The position numbers were made by a program, and so were the translations under genes. Below, one piece after another: positions 1 through 9,158 of a DNA stretch of 64,000 bases. The notes below the pieces were generated by a model. The model did not search any database. It saw nothing but the letters and a program-made list of their open reading frames with translations, and had not been told where the DNA came from. Source of the stretch: Cohnella baijiui (GTDB lineage: Bacteria > Bacillota > Bacilli > Paenibacillales > Paenibacillaceae); NCBI RefSeq assembly GCF_020731285.1, contig NZ_JAJFOW010000002.1, positions 62,001 through 126,000 on the forward strand. The letters run 5' to 3'. How positions within the stretch are numbered: the first letter of the stretch is position 1; each line of letters begins with the position of its first letter.

Positions 1-1730
1 CACACCGTAAGCGCGCCCTTTCGGTTGAGCTTTCGCGTATCGTAGTCCATGTAGAACGTGCGGGCAAAATTGACCAGCGAGTACGGAATGCGGCTCAGCG
101 ACGTCGGCGCCTTCAAGCCGGTTGCCGTTTCCGGCGTTCGCGCGACGATGTAGTCGAGCAGCAGCGGCTGGTTGTCGAGCTGCGACAGCCAAGTGCCGAT
201 ATTGTTCTGCATGGTGGAGAAATCGGTGAGCCGATTCGGGATTCCGTTCACGTTATCGGCCATATGCCGCAGCATATCGATTGCCACGTCGATCGCGTCG
301 GTTATATCGGTTTTGCTTTGATTGATGCCGTCCAGATAAGCCGCAATTTGCCGCAGCCGTTCGATTTGTTTCTCGATCTTCCCGCTTAATCCGGGATCGT
401 ATTTGGTCAAATTCCATGTTCGCAGCGTGTCGAGATTTTGCGCGGTGGCGCCCGAGCCGCTTCCGTAGTTGCCCATCATCATCCGGACCGATTGATCCAG
501 GGCGCCGAGCTCGGCCAGCACGTCTTGGAGCGCCAGCAGCGCGGGGTGCAGCGGGGAAGCGTCGGCGATCATTCGCAGCGTGTGCTTGCCCTTGGTCAAA
601 AAAAAGCGGTACGGCGCTCCGGTGCTATCCTTGACGGAATCGATCTCGAAGCCGCCATTCGGAGGAAAAGCGTAGTGCAGCATCTCGCGGAAAGGCACTT
701 CGCCGTCGATCATGAACGTGCGGAAGGCTTTGAAGTCGCCGCGGTAGCCTTGGTAAAATTTCAGGTCGAGGACGTACCACCCGTCTGCCGGCACCTCGGC
801 CGTCCATTCCACCCAGTCGCCCGGGTTGCGCCAACGGTCCCCGCCGAGCGTGTTGTATACGATCCTGCCTTTTGGGTCCGGAGAAATATTCGGCTCCGAC
901 ACAGGCATCGTCTGGATGGCCGCATTCGATTTCTGTTCGTACCGTTCAGCCTCGATGACCTGATACCACGATTTCCCCGCGTTTGCGGTGTCCGGATGCT
1001 TGCGCTTGTATTCGACATAATCGGGAATGTCCGGCTGCGGCATCCACCGCAGTTTGCGGATCACAACGGGCTCCTTTTCGGCGACGAGCCTGATCGTATG
1101 GACACCTTGAGACAGCTTGAACCGGAACGGCAAGGACGACACGGCGTAATTGGCGGCGGCCGTCGTTTTCCAACCCTCGATTTCTTGCTGAACCGGACGG
1201 ATCTCCTGGCCGATTTCATTTCTGTCGTACGGAAATTTCGCGTCCTTCCAATACCGCTCGAGCACGAGGCTCTCCGCCTCGGCGAACGGCGTTTCCCCGT
1301 CGATTTGCAAGCCGCGGACGATATTGGCATAGCTTCCCGGCAGCGGCGAATAGTCGAATTCCAGCTGATAGGCGCCCGCCGTGGGCACGTTCACCCGCCA
1401 CTCCACCCAGCCCTCGTCGTTGTTCCAATACAGCGCCTCTTGTCCGTCTGCATCCGTCTTGACCGCAACTTGGGCATCGCGCGAGGCGGATACATACCGG
1501 GCCGCATCGATCTCAATCGTCGGCAAAGCACCATCCTTCTCCCCCTGCGTGCCCGGCAGCATGGCATACGGGATCGAACCGGTCGACGGCTTGAAATCGA
1601 GCAGCTCGCCAGCCTCCACATCGGTAGCGAACACCTGCCGGTCTTTCTGGCCGAATAGCTTGAACGACAATAGGATCAGGACGATGAGCAGCGCCGCGAA
1701 CAGCAGCCGTTTCCGGTATTTTCCGCTCAT
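1..1730 (-). CDS. Very large extracellular solute-binding protein of a sugar ABC importer (N-terminal part)
   Basis: The frame is open from an ATG at 1730 to the window edge, about 576 codons, and the 3' end is missing. Residues about 5-26 form one hydrophobic segment after a basic start, so the protein is probably exported and membrane-anchored. Two carbohydrate-binding-like beta-sandwich regions follow, at roughly residues 50-235 and 245-400; both contain the W-x-x-W-x-V/D-pattern of sugar-binding modules (for example WYQVIEAERYEQK). A helical stretch ends in GALTV at the window edge, which is how the solute-binding domain of the large Paenibacillus YtcQ-like proteins usually begins. The start overlaps the stop of the ABC ATPase gene by ATGA, so the two are translationally coupled. 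The substrate is not readable, but the flanking beta-helix proteins suggest pectin-derived oligosaccharides. Confidence 0.72.
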   Translation of the reverse strand, partial: MSGKYRKRLLFAALLIVLILLSFKLFGQKDRQVFATDVEAGELLDFKPSTGSIPYAMLPGTQGEKDGALPTIEIDAARYVSASRDAQVAVKTDADGQEALYWNNDEGWVEWRVNVPTAGAYQLEFDYSPLPGSYANIVRGLQIDGETPFAEAESLVLERYWKDAKFPYDRNEIGQEIRPVQQEIEGWKTTAAANYAVSSLPFRFKLSQGVHTIRLVAEKEPVVIRKLRWMPQPDIPDYVEYKRKHPDTANAGKSWYQVIEAERYEQKSNAAIQTMPVSEPNISPDPKGRIVYNTLGGDRWRNPGDWVEWTAEVPADGWYVLDLKFYQGYRGDFKAFRTFMIDGEVPFREMLHYAFPPNGGFEIDSVKDSTGAPYRFFLTKGKHTLRMIADASPLHPALLALQDVLAELGALDQSVRMMMGNYGSGSGATAQNLDTLRTWNLTKYDPGLSGKIEKQIERLRQIAAYLDGINQSKTDITDAIDVAIDMLRHMADNVNGIPNRLTDFSTMQNNIGTWLSQLDNQPLLLDYIVARTPETATGLKAPTSLSRIPYSLVNFARTFYMDYDTRKLNRKGALTV

Positions 1731-2860
1731 CCGCTCACGTCCCCCGAAGTTCGGAGCGACAGTCCGGATTCTTGATCGAAGAAATGGGCCTTGCCCATGT
1801 CGATCCGGATCCTGACAGGGTCGCCGACTTGCAGCGGCGTGTGGGCTTCCGTCCGTACGATCAGCGACTGCTCGCCCGACTTCACGTACGCATAGGCGTC
1901 GGCCCCGAGCATCTCCATCATCTCGACGACACCGGTAACCGTCCGCTCATCGTCATCCGCGGTCCCGGGCGGCAGAATCGCCGCATGCTCGGGCCTTATG
2001 CCCATCACGATTTGCCTCAGGTTCCGACCGCCGGCCCGCAGATCGGCCGCATGTCCGGGCGCGACCGGCAGCCGGAATCGCCGATTCTCGAAGTAATCCG
2101 TGCCGTCCCGCTGCTGAATGGTCCCTTCTAGGAAGTTCATTTGCGGCGAGCCGATGAATCCGGCCACGAACAAATTAGCCGGCGCATCGTACAGCTCCCT
2201 CGGAGGAGCGACCTGCTGGATGACGCCGCCTTTCATCACGACGATGCGCGTCCCCATCGTCATCGCTTCCACCTGGTCGTGCGTGACGTAGACGGTCGTC
2301 GTTCGGATCGTGCCGTGCAGCTTGATGATTTCCGCCCGCATCTGGGCGCGCAGCTTGGCGTCCAGATTGGAGAGCGGTTCGTCCATGAGAAAGACTTTCG
2401 GCTCCCGGACGATCGCCCGGCCGAGCGCCACGCGCTGTTTCTGGCCGCCGGACAGCTGATTCGGCTTCTTCTCGAGCAGATGGGAGATTTCCAGAATGCG
2501 GGCGGCCCGATTGACGCGCTGTTCGATGTCGTGCCGGGGCGTCTTCCGCAGCTTGAGACCGAGCGCCATATTTTCGTAAGCCGACAGATTCGGATACAAG
2601 GCGTAGTTTTGAAAGACCATGGCGATGTCCCTGTTTTTCGGGGAGGTGTAGTTGACGAATTTGCCGTCGATGTACAGCTCGCCCTTCGTAATATCCTCCA
2701 GGCCTGCCAGCATGCGAAGCGTCGTCGATTTGCCGCAGCCGGACGGGCCGACCAGCACGAGGAACTCTCCGTCCTCGACTTGCAGATGAAAATCGCGGAC
2801 GGCCGGCTGGTCCTCTCCTTTGTATTGCTTGAATAGGTGCTTGAACACGATGTTCCCCAC
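1727..2860 (-). CDS. Sugar ABC transporter ATP-binding protein (UgpC/MsmX/MalK type)
   Basis: This is the cytoplasmic ATPase of a carbohydrate importer. With a GTG start at 2860 the protein has 377 residues. Walker A GPSGCGKST is at about 38-46, the Q-loop at FQNYALYP, the signature LSGGQ at 136-140, Walker B VFLMDEP at 156-162, and a C-terminal TOBE/OB region after about 235 (IRPEHA). GTG 2860 was preferred because GAGGTGG lies just upstream (2865-2871); an upstream ATG at 2890 would add ten residues and has no clear ribosome site. It is the first gene of an operon whose second gene is the large solute-binding protein. The two other sugar importers in this window carry no ATPase gene, and MsmX-type ATPases are known to serve several importers, so this one may be shared (inference). 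Confidence 0.93.
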   Translation of the reverse strand: MGNIVFKHLFKQYKGEDQPAVRDFHLQVEDGEFLVLVGPSGCGKSTTLRMLAGLEDITKGELYIDGKFVNYTSPKNRDIAMVFQNYALYPNLSAYENMALGLKLRKTPRHDIEQRVNRAARILEISHLLEKKPNQLSGGQKQRVALGRAIVREPKVFLMDEPLSNLDAKLRAQMRAEIIKLHGTIRTTTVYVTHDQVEAMTMGTRIVVMKGGVIQQVAPPRELYDAPANLFVAGFIGSPQMNFLEGTIQQRDGTDYFENRRFRLPVAPGHAADLRAGGRNLRQIVMGIRPEHAAILPPGTADDDERTVTGVVEMMEMLGADAYAYVKSGEQSLIVRTEAHTPLQVGDPVRIRIDMGKAHFFDQESGLSLRTSGDVSG

Positions 2861-2898
2861 GGTACCACCTCGTAAGCCGTCGAATTTCATAGATATTA

Positions 2899-2911
2899 CT
2901 TATTGATTAAA
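2899..2911. promoter_or_regulatory. Candidate ROK-regulon operator in front of the ABC ATPase
   Basis: CTTATTGATTAAA matches 11 of 13 positions of the palindrome CTTAATNATTAAG found at other promoters in this window. It lies 39 bases upstream of the ATPase start. Assignment to the ROK protein encoded at 9159 is inference. Confidence 0.45.
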
Positions 2912-2999
2912 TTAATTGATCGGAAGGCCGCCCTCCCCCATGCGATATCGTAACCCCGCAGGGAAAGGGCCTGCTCAGTCCGTTATTCAGCTGCTAGAC

Positions 3000-5900
3000 T
3001 CATCTTCTGATATGGTGAGCCGACGTTCCGCTTGCACCGGGGGCGTAGGCGGCCGTAAACCCGCCGCCGCCGATGTTACCCCAGAAATTCCCCGTTGCAC
3101 CCGAGCCGACCGAAGCCTGCGTTCCGCCGTCCCGGAAATACGCGCCGTTTACGGTCAGATTGCCTCCGGTGACGTTCGCCGTATCATGGGCGAACGAAGT
3201 CCCCTGCACGACCGTCGTTCCTCCGGCAATGTGGAGCACGTAGTTGAAATCGTCCTTCGTATTCCAGTTGAATACCTTCACCGTTCCGCCGCCATTGTAC
3301 AGGCCGTCCGACCCTCCGTTGCCGTCAATGAAGCTGCTGCTCAGGAAATTGACGATCTTGACGCCGCCGGCGCCCGTGCCCGTCACCCGGATCGCATTGC
3401 CGCGGTAGTCGGAGGCGCTGTTGAGCACGACCGCATTCGCCGTCGATTCGAAGGTGAAGGCGTTGCGGGAGTTGAACACGAACGTATTCAGCAAATGCTC
3501 GTTCTGCGCCCCTCCGCTTACCGTATACGCGCTTAGATTCGCGCTGACGTAGGCGCCCGCGACCGGGAACATCATCGAGCCTTCCTCCAAAGCCCCGGGC
3601 AACCCGTACGCTCTTCCCCAATACGTGATGTTGAACAGGCAGTGCTCGACCCAGCCCTCCGTGCTGTTGCCGACGCGAATGCCATCCTTCAGCACCGTAC
3701 CGCCGACATGGTTGATGTAGTGGCCGTTCGTGGCGTTGGTGGCGAAATCGATGCCTTTGTAAGCGTTGACGAAGCTGACATCCATCACGTATACGCCGCT
3801 GCCATCGCCGCGAATCGTCCATGGATAGGCGGCGATGTTGGACGTGCTGTCCGTCGCCTGCTCCGGATAATGAACGGACAAGCCCCTGACTCCGGCATTC
3901 GCGCCGTTCAGCAGAATGAAAGGAGTTGCCGCGTCGGGATTCGCCGTCCCTCTGCCCTCGTAAGCATAAAGGATGGTCCCCGTCGACGGGCCGTATACCG
4001 CCGCCCGATGCGGAACGTCGTCGCTCCCTCTCAGTTCCACACCGGCCGGTACGGTGAGATGGCCGGAAACTTTGTAGATGCCGGCGGGCAAATAAACCGT
4101 GCCTCCGCCGGACGAACCCGCCGCGTCGAGAGCCGCTTGGATGGCGTTCGTATCGTCGGCTGTCGGATTGACGTTGGAGGGAATCCCGGCCGCGCCGTAA
4201 TCCTTGACATTGTAGAACGCGCTGCTGGCCGGCTTCGGCCTCGCCGTCTTGTACGGATACGATCCGACATCGGATTTTTCCAGCGCGTAGCCGGTATCCT
4301 GCCTATTGACGTCGCCGCTGCTGCCATTATCGAGCAGATAGCCGGCCGTTCCGGTGAACGTATTGCCGAGCAATACGGCCGACGATACGCCGGCCAGCAA
4401 TTGCACGCCCTTCTTGGCCGACGACAGCGCGGGCGCGAAGGTCGAGCCTTCGACCGCCAGCGTTCCCTTGCTTGCGACGAGCGCGTACGTGCCGGACCAA
4501 TCGTCGAACGTGCAGTTCTGGAAATTGACCATCGCATTCCCGGCGAGTTGAACCGCATTCGCCGCTCCGCCGCCGATCACGGCGTTGTTGAACTGGATCG
4601 CGGTCGCGTTGTCGCTGTTGATGCGAACCGCGACGGGATTCGTTCCCTGATTCGCTTTGAAGGAAGAATTGGCGATGACCATGCCTAGCTGCTCCGGAAT
4701 GTTGTCGATGCGAAGCCCGATATTGCTGCCCTCGACGGAGACGTCGAACAAATGCCCGTTAAACGACCGCCAGGAAGGGATCACGTCGACGCCGATTTTG
4801 AAGTCGGTCAAGCGGATATGGTTGAAGCTGTCCCATTCCAGCCCGGACAGTTCCATGCCCGTCGCGTTCGCCCGCGTCCATGCGGCGATTTGCGCGCTTG
4901 TCGGTTTGCTCGGGGAGAGGGAAACGTCAAGGTTTGCCCAGTAGGACGTGTTGAACGCGACGTTCTCGACCTCGCTCACATCGGCGGAATCGTACAGGGC
5001 AAGCGCTTTCATGAGCGCGGTTCCTTTGACGTTGCGGATCGTATGCATCTCGTGCACTTTGGCGGTAATGCCCCGGTAGCTGTTGAGCAGCGTGGCATTC
5101 TGCACGGCGGCGGTCAAATATCCATCTTCTCCGACCGACCTGCCGACGATATCGAACGTATAAGGATAAGGCACGGGCGATGTCGCCGACTGCTCCGGGT
5201 AATACACGGAAAGACCGTTCACGCCAGCGCTTCCCCAGATGCGGATCAGCCCCGGATCGGACTGCGTTCCGTTCTTGCCCGCATAGGCCAGGATAACGGT
5301 ACCGTAGCTTCCCGAGCCGACGTCGGGATCCCTCCAGTCCCCGCGCAGCGTGACATGGTTCCGGACGTTGAGGGTATAGCTCACCTTGTATTTGCCGGCA
5401 GGCATCCATACGACGCCTCCGCCTGCCTGGTACACGTCGTCGATCGCGCTTTGAATCGCGGCGGACGCGTCGACCGCGCCGGTATTGTCGGCATTGTACG
5501 GCGCGCTCGTCACGGAAACGCCGGCGATGACGATATCTTCCGCCGCATGGACCGGCGCGACGACCGCAGGCGTCACCGTGCCCGCGACGTAGATGCCGGC
5601 CGTGATCGAACTGGACGCGATGCCGGCGCTGTTCATGTCGCCGGTTGCGTTCTGGTCCGCCGCATCTTTGTAGACCTTGAACTTCTCCATCCCGTAACCG
5701 TTCGTCACCGCGATGTTGTCGTATTGCGCCCTGTAAACGACCGAATCGGCGTCGTGCTCCCCGGCTACGAACCATTGCGCCGACGTCTTGCCGACCATGG
5801 CCGCCGGAACCGCCAGCTTGCGATGCGTCCATTTGGCGAATGCGGTGTCCGAAATGTTTTCCGTCGGATGGCCTCTCTGCCCGTTCAGGTCCTGCCACCC

Positions 5901-6749
5901 CGTCGTATCGCGGAAGTACGTGTTGTCGGAATTGTAAATCTCGATGCCGCCCGAACCGTCGATCGCGTTGTATAGCTTCACGTCATATTCGATATAATCG
6001 CCGGATGCGAACGTATACGATGCCGCGGAAAACTTCTTGTACGCATATTTGTTCGCGGTGCCCGTTCCGTTCGTCACCGTAAAATCAAGCACATCGCCCG
6101 AAGGGCTTGCAGGCAATACGCTGCCGAGATCGGCCAGCGTGACGGAAGCGGATGCGACGCCCGCGACAAGCACGTTGCCGGAAGCGTTGTAATCCCCAGC
6201 ATCGCGGAAAATGACGGCTCTCGCGTTTCCGTTACCGTCCGTAACCACGATGTTGTCGTATTGCGCTTTGTAGCTGATGGAAGCCGTATTGTTCTCTCCG
6301 ACAATGTCCCAATGCGCCGACGTCTGCCCGATCATCGAAGCGGGCACGGCCAATTTGCGATGAAACCATTGTCTGAAAGCGTAGGAAGAAAGATCCCGCT
6401 CCGGATGGCCGACGATGCCGTTCTGGTCTCTCCAACCGGCTGCGTCGCGGAATGGCGTGCCCGCCGTCGTATAAATATCGATGCCGCCCGCATCGCCGAC
6501 GTTGTTCAGCAATTTGACGTCGTATTCGATATAATCGCCCGGCTGAAACGTATAGGCGGCATCGGAGAACTTCGCATAAGCGTATCGGTTCGCGGTTGCC
6601 GAAGCGTCATTGACTACCGTGAATTCCAGATAATCGCCCGAGGCCCCCGTTGCCGCCGCAGCCTTGCCGGGCAGAACGCCGACACAGGCAAACAGGGTGA
6701 TGACAAGGGATAAACATAAGAATTGAGCCATGCGCCGAGCTTTGATCAC
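3000..6749 (-). CDS. Secreted protein with two pectate-lyase-3 type beta-helices
   Basis: A 1,249-residue exported protein. A GTG start at 6749 is preceded by GAGGAGGGG, and residues 1-33 form a signal peptide ending near GKAAAA. Residues about 38-210 and 215-390 are tandem copies of one beta-sandwich module; both carry the pattern GDYIEYDVKL and AQYDNI. Two right-handed beta-helix domains follow, starting near residue 415 and residue 850. Each opens with the family pattern D(D/N)T.AIQ.A(I/L)D then a GG.V(W/Y).PAG.YKVS line (GGGTVYLPAGIYKVSGHLTV in the second). This architecture is typical of pectate lyase superfamily or GH28/GH55-like enzymes acting on cell-wall polysaccharide outside the cell. 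Activity cannot be assigned from the fold. It is probably a single transcription unit with its own control region. Confidence 0.8.
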   Translation of the reverse strand: MIKARRMAQFLCLSLVITLFACVGVLPGKAAAATGASGDYLEFTVVNDASATANRYAYAKFSDAAYTFQPGDYIEYDVKLLNNVGDAGGIDIYTTAGTPFRDAAGWRDQNGIVGHPERDLSSYAFRQWFHRKLAVPASMIGQTSAHWDIVGENNTASISYKAQYDNIVVTDGNGNARAVIFRDAGDYNASGNVLVAGVASASVTLADLGSVLPASPSGDVLDFTVTNGTGTANKYAYKKFSAASYTFASGDYIEYDVKLYNAIDGSGGIEIYNSDNTYFRDTTGWQDLNGQRGHPTENISDTAFAKWTHRKLAVPAAMVGKTSAQWFVAGEHDADSVVYRAQYDNIAVTNGYGMEKFKVYKDAADQNATGDMNSAGIASSSITAGIYVAGTVTPAVVAPVHAAEDIVIAGVSVTSAPYNADNTGAVDASAAIQSAIDDVYQAGGGVVWMPAGKYKVSYTLNVRNHVTLRGDWRDPDVGSGSYGTVILAYAGKNGTQSDPGLIRIWGSAGVNGLSVYYPEQSATSPVPYPYTFDIVGRSVGEDGYLTAAVQNATLLNSYRGITAKVHEMHTIRNVKGTALMKALALYDSADVSEVENVAFNTSYWANLDVSLSPSKPTSAQIAAWTRANATGMELSGLEWDSFNHIRLTDFKIGVDVIPSWRSFNGHLFDVSVEGSNIGLRIDNIPEQLGMVIANSSFKANQGTNPVAVRINSDNATAIQFNNAVIGGGAANAVQLAGNAMVNFQNCTFDDWSGTYALVASKGTLAVEGSTFAPALSSAKKGVQLLAGVSSAVLLGNTFTGTAGYLLDNGSSGDVNRQDTGYALEKSDVGSYPYKTARPKPASSAFYNVKDYGAAGIPSNVNPTADDTNAIQAALDAAGSSGGGTVYLPAGIYKVSGHLTVPAGVELRGSDDVPHRAAVYGPSTGTILYAYEGRGTANPDAATPFILLNGANAGVRGLSVHYPEQATDSTSNIAAYPWTIRGDGSGVYVMDVSFVNAYKGIDFATNATNGHYINHVGGTVLKDGIRVGNSTEGWVEHCLFNITYWGRAYGLPGALEEGSMMFPVAGAYVSANLSAYTVSGGAQNEHLLNTFVFNSRNAFTFESTANAVVLNSASDYRGNAIRVTGTGAGGVKIVNFLSSSFIDGNGGSDGLYNGGGTVKVFNWNTKDDFNYVLHIAGGTTVVQGTSFAHDTANVTGGNLTVNGAYFRDGGTQASVGSGATGNFWGNIGGGGFTAAYAPGASGTSAHHIRR

Positions 6750-6813
6750 AATACCCCTCCTCGTCCATTGAGCCCTTGCTCGACCCCATAAAAGAGAACC
6801 GACCTTCTCAGCT

Positions 6814-6827
6814 TGAATGCGCTTACA
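6814..6827. promoter_or_regulatory. CRE-like catabolite-repression site
   Basis: TGAATGCGCTTACA matches the CcpA consensus TGWAANCGNTNWCA at 13 of 14 positions. It lies 65 bases upstream of the start at 6749, a position suited to repression. Confidence 0.5.
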
Positions 6828-6893
6828 ACTCGTCCTCGAAAAATGGTCCCTCCCCTGCCGATCCCTCCTTTCATTTGTTTATCGCCATGCACC

Positions 6894-6916
6894 TATATCT
6901 TAATCATTAAGATATA
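6894..6916. promoter_or_regulatory. Perfect palindrome, candidate ROK operator
   Basis: TATATCTTAAT and its exact reverse complement ATTAAGATATA flank a central C, giving 11-base arms. The core CTTAATCATTAAG also occurs at 17507-17519, and degenerate copies lie at 9039, 2899 and 17680. The site is upstream of the secreted beta-helix gene. Confidence 0.6.
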
Positions 6917-7066
6917 AGACCTAAAAAAAACGACTTCGATGAACGCCAACTCGATTTCAGAAGGTTGTATTAACTCAATAAACATGTATTAATGTTGTCT
7001 TTATTAATATAATCAATGTTTACTTGTTTGTAAAGTTCCTATTTTCAATGGTCGTCCCAAACAGAA

Positions 7067-7106
7067 AGGCACCCGCGATCCATGAAGAAGATGGACCGGG
7101 GTGCCT
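7067..7106 (-). terminator. Terminator of the S74-domain gene
   Basis: AGGCACCC (7067-7074 on the plus strand) pairs with GGGTGCCT (7099-7106). Inner complementarity (TCCAT/ATGGA) extends the hairpin. On the minus strand the stem is followed by a T-rich stretch. It lies 33 bases past the stop at 7139. Confidence 0.65.
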
Positions 7107-7138
7107 GAGGCAACCTCCCTTGTACTCGATTGACCCGC

Positions 7139-8983
7139 TCAACCGCCTGAAGCGCGGGAATGCCGCTCCAACGCGTCCCGCAGCACGGCGATTTGCTCAT
7201 AGCGCAAGCTTTGCCGGTATACACCGGTCCCCATGCCGATTTCGTCAACCACCTCATCCTTGCACCAAAGCCCGTATTTCGCCGGATCGGCGCCTTGGCT
7301 GCGGATCGCCGCTTCGAGGTCCTGCGCCAAGTATCCGACGTGCCAGCGCGCGGCACTCCCTTTCGCGTCCTTCGCATCCTTCATCCTGAACTGCTTGGGC
7401 CGGATCGACGCGAAAGCGTCCAACAACACCTCATCAATCTCTTGCACATCGGCAACCTGGGCGGCGTCCGAAGCCTGAATGGCGCCGTTCACCGTGTATA
7501 CGGACGCCCAACGGTGATTCGCGCCTCCCAAATTGGCAGATTGATCGATAACGGGATAAAAATGTCCTTCGTGATGAAATTTCCATCGCTCGACCAGCTC
7601 GCCCCCGCTCGACGCGGCGATCAAGAGGTCGGCGGCTTCACGGCCCGGGCTCGCGCTCGCGAGACTGGCGCGCAACCTCGCATACATCCCCGTCGACGAT
7701 GCATAATTGCCCTTCAAGTCGAAACAAGGTCCCGTGCCGGCAGCCGACGGCTGATCGTAGCTCCGCACGGACAGGTTTCCGTTGATCTGGTTGGCGTACG
7801 CGTTGCTCACGTTATGCCCGCTCTTCGGCAGCAGCAGCTCGACGTTTTTTTCGGCTTCGGGATGGACGGTGACGGCCTGAGGGACGTTGTTCCAGTATGG
7901 ACTCATGATCTTCGCGAAATGAGCGCCCGCCCCGATCGCGTAACCGTAAGTACCGCTGTAAAACTTATCGTTCACAGACATCAGAAAACCGCCAACCAAG
8001 TCGACGCCGGTCACGCCGGGCGCGAACGAGCAATCCACCGTGCTCACTTCCGGCCACTTCGACATCTCGTTTAAATCGATGTAGAGCGCCGTTTCGAGCG
8101 AGTTGACCGTACATCCGATCAGCTTTGTCTTGTTCGCCTCGCCCGTGATGGAAAATCCGCGGGAGCCCGGAACCGTATCGGGTCCGTCCACATCGCATTC
8201 CAACAGCCGGATATTGGAGGTGCCGTCGCACGAAAAACCGATCGTATACCCGTATGCGAAGCATCGGGAAAGCTGCGACCAATCGTCGACGCGGGCCAGT
8301 GAGAATGCCGTTCCCGGTCTGCGGAGACTGGCGGGCGTGACGCCGGCGGCATGCACGGTGAGAAACGGCCAGCAGTGGACGTCGTGCAGCCGGGCAATGT
8401 CGTATTCGTTGCGGATGGCCACGCCGTTGTGGGCATCGATTTTCACGTTGTTCATCCGGGTCCGTCCGCCGCCCTGCGGACAGTCGGAGGAGTACGCCAG
8501 CTCGTGACCGAGAATCAGCGCATCCTGGATCGCCGCCCCCGTATCGGCGGCAATGAACGCCGTGCCGGAGAACTGGCCGATGACGATCGCCGCCTGCTCG
8601 TCGGTCGCCGCCGGCAGGGAGAGTCCTTCCCGGATCGCGACCGCCCGCTCGAACACGGACCCGCTGTTTAACGTAATCGTCGTTCCGATCAGCTGGATGA
8701 AGCTGGACGGCAGCGTGTAATAGCTCACGGTGGCCCCGTGCACTTGCTCGGGGTTCGCCAACTCGCCGCGAATCGTGACATATGGCGGTACGTTCAGGTT
8801 GCCTACCGCGTAACGCGCGCTCCCGATATCGAGCGTACCGCCGCCGGACGATCCGAGCGCGTTCAAGGCGGCCTGGATCGCCTCCGTATCGTCGGTCGCC
8901 CCGTCACCGGCGGCGCCGAAGCGTTGTGGCGTCGTGCGGCCATGGGGCATGACTGACCGCGATTGCTCCTGAATCTCTTCCAC
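7139..8983 (-). CDS. Tail-spike-like beta-helix protein with C-terminal S74 intramolecular chaperone domain
   Basis: A 614-residue protein with a GTG start at 8983 and GGAGG ten bases upstream. No signal peptide or membrane segment is visible. Residues about 18-90 have the pectate-lyase-3 opening (FGAAGDGATDDTEAIQAALN, then GGTLDIG and VTIRGEL), and a beta-helix continues to about 400. Residues about 495-610 match the S74 peptidase/chaperone module of phage tail spikes and endosialidases: SDAAQ, then VLLDAFASIRPKQFRMK and HVGYLAQDLE. In the family this domain drives trimerisation and then cuts itself off by a Ser/Lys dyad. The serine is present (S505), but the lysine usually five residues later is a valine here, so self-cleavage may be lost. 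The surroundings are saccharolytic, not phage. Confidence is high for the domains and low for substrate and location. Confidence 0.8.
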   Translation of the reverse strand: MEEIQEQSRSVMPHGRTTPQRFGAAGDGATDDTEAIQAALNALGSSGGGTLDIGSARYAVGNLNVPPYVTIRGELANPEQVHGATVSYYTLPSSFIQLIGTTITLNSGSVFERAVAIREGLSLPAATDEQAAIVIGQFSGTAFIAADTGAAIQDALILGHELAYSSDCPQGGGRTRMNNVKIDAHNGVAIRNEYDIARLHDVHCWPFLTVHAAGVTPASLRRPGTAFSLARVDDWSQLSRCFAYGYTIGFSCDGTSNIRLLECDVDGPDTVPGSRGFSITGEANKTKLIGCTVNSLETALYIDLNEMSKWPEVSTVDCSFAPGVTGVDLVGGFLMSVNDKFYSGTYGYAIGAGAHFAKIMSPYWNNVPQAVTVHPEAEKNVELLLPKSGHNVSNAYANQINGNLSVRSYDQPSAAGTGPCFDLKGNYASSTGMYARLRASLASASPGREAADLLIAASSGGELVERWKFHHEGHFYPVIDQSANLGGANHRWASVYTVNGAIQASDAAQVADVQEIDEVLLDAFASIRPKQFRMKDAKDAKGSAARWHVGYLAQDLEAAIRSQGADPAKYGLWCKDEVVDEIGMGTGVYRQSLRYEQIAVLRDALERHSRASGG

Positions 8984-9038
8984 GTTGGACCAACCTCCAT
9001 TTTTGTCGAGTTAGCCGCATGTCGGCTTTGGATAATAG

Positions 9039-9051
9039 CTTAATGAGTAAG
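9039..9051. promoter_or_regulatory. Candidate ROK operator in the divergent promoter region
   Basis: CTTAATGAGTAAG matches the shared palindrome CTTAATNATTAAG at all but one position. It lies 56 bases before the S74-domain gene (minus) and 108 bases before the ROK gene (plus), so it could serve control of both genes. Confidence 0.5.
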
Positions 9052-9072
9052 TTTATTTCGCGAATGACACGC

Positions 9073-9086
9073 TGAAAGCGATCTCC
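9073..9086. promoter_or_regulatory. CRE-like site upstream of the ROK gene
   Basis: TGAAAGCGATCTCC matches TGWAANCGNTNWCA at 13 of 14 positions. It lies just upstream of the ROK gene promoter. Confidence 0.4.
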
Positions 9087-9094
9087 CCATCCTT

Positions 9095-9123
9095 TTGCGC
9101 AATGAATTCAAGTTCAGTATAAT
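9095..9123 (+). promoter_or_regulatory. Sigma-A-type promoter of the ROK gene
   Basis: A -35 TTGCGC (9095-9100) and a -10 TATAAT (9118-9123) are separated by 17 bases. Transcription would begin near 9130, with GGAGA (about 9145) ahead of the ATG at 9159. Confidence 0.55.
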
Positions 9124-9158
9124 AATTTTAATAAATAAAGCAAATGGAGAACTGATCA

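Larger units (their letters stand above)
6750..7066. promoter_or_regulatory. Control region of the secreted beta-helix gene
   Basis: No gene was seen here. It contains a CRE-like site at 6814-6827, a perfect 23-base palindrome at 6894-6916, and a very AT-rich stretch at 6960-7035. The AT-rich stretch can supply promoter elements for the minus-strand gene but has no clear -35/-10 pair. The terminator of the next gene upstream begins at 7067. Confidence 0.5.
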
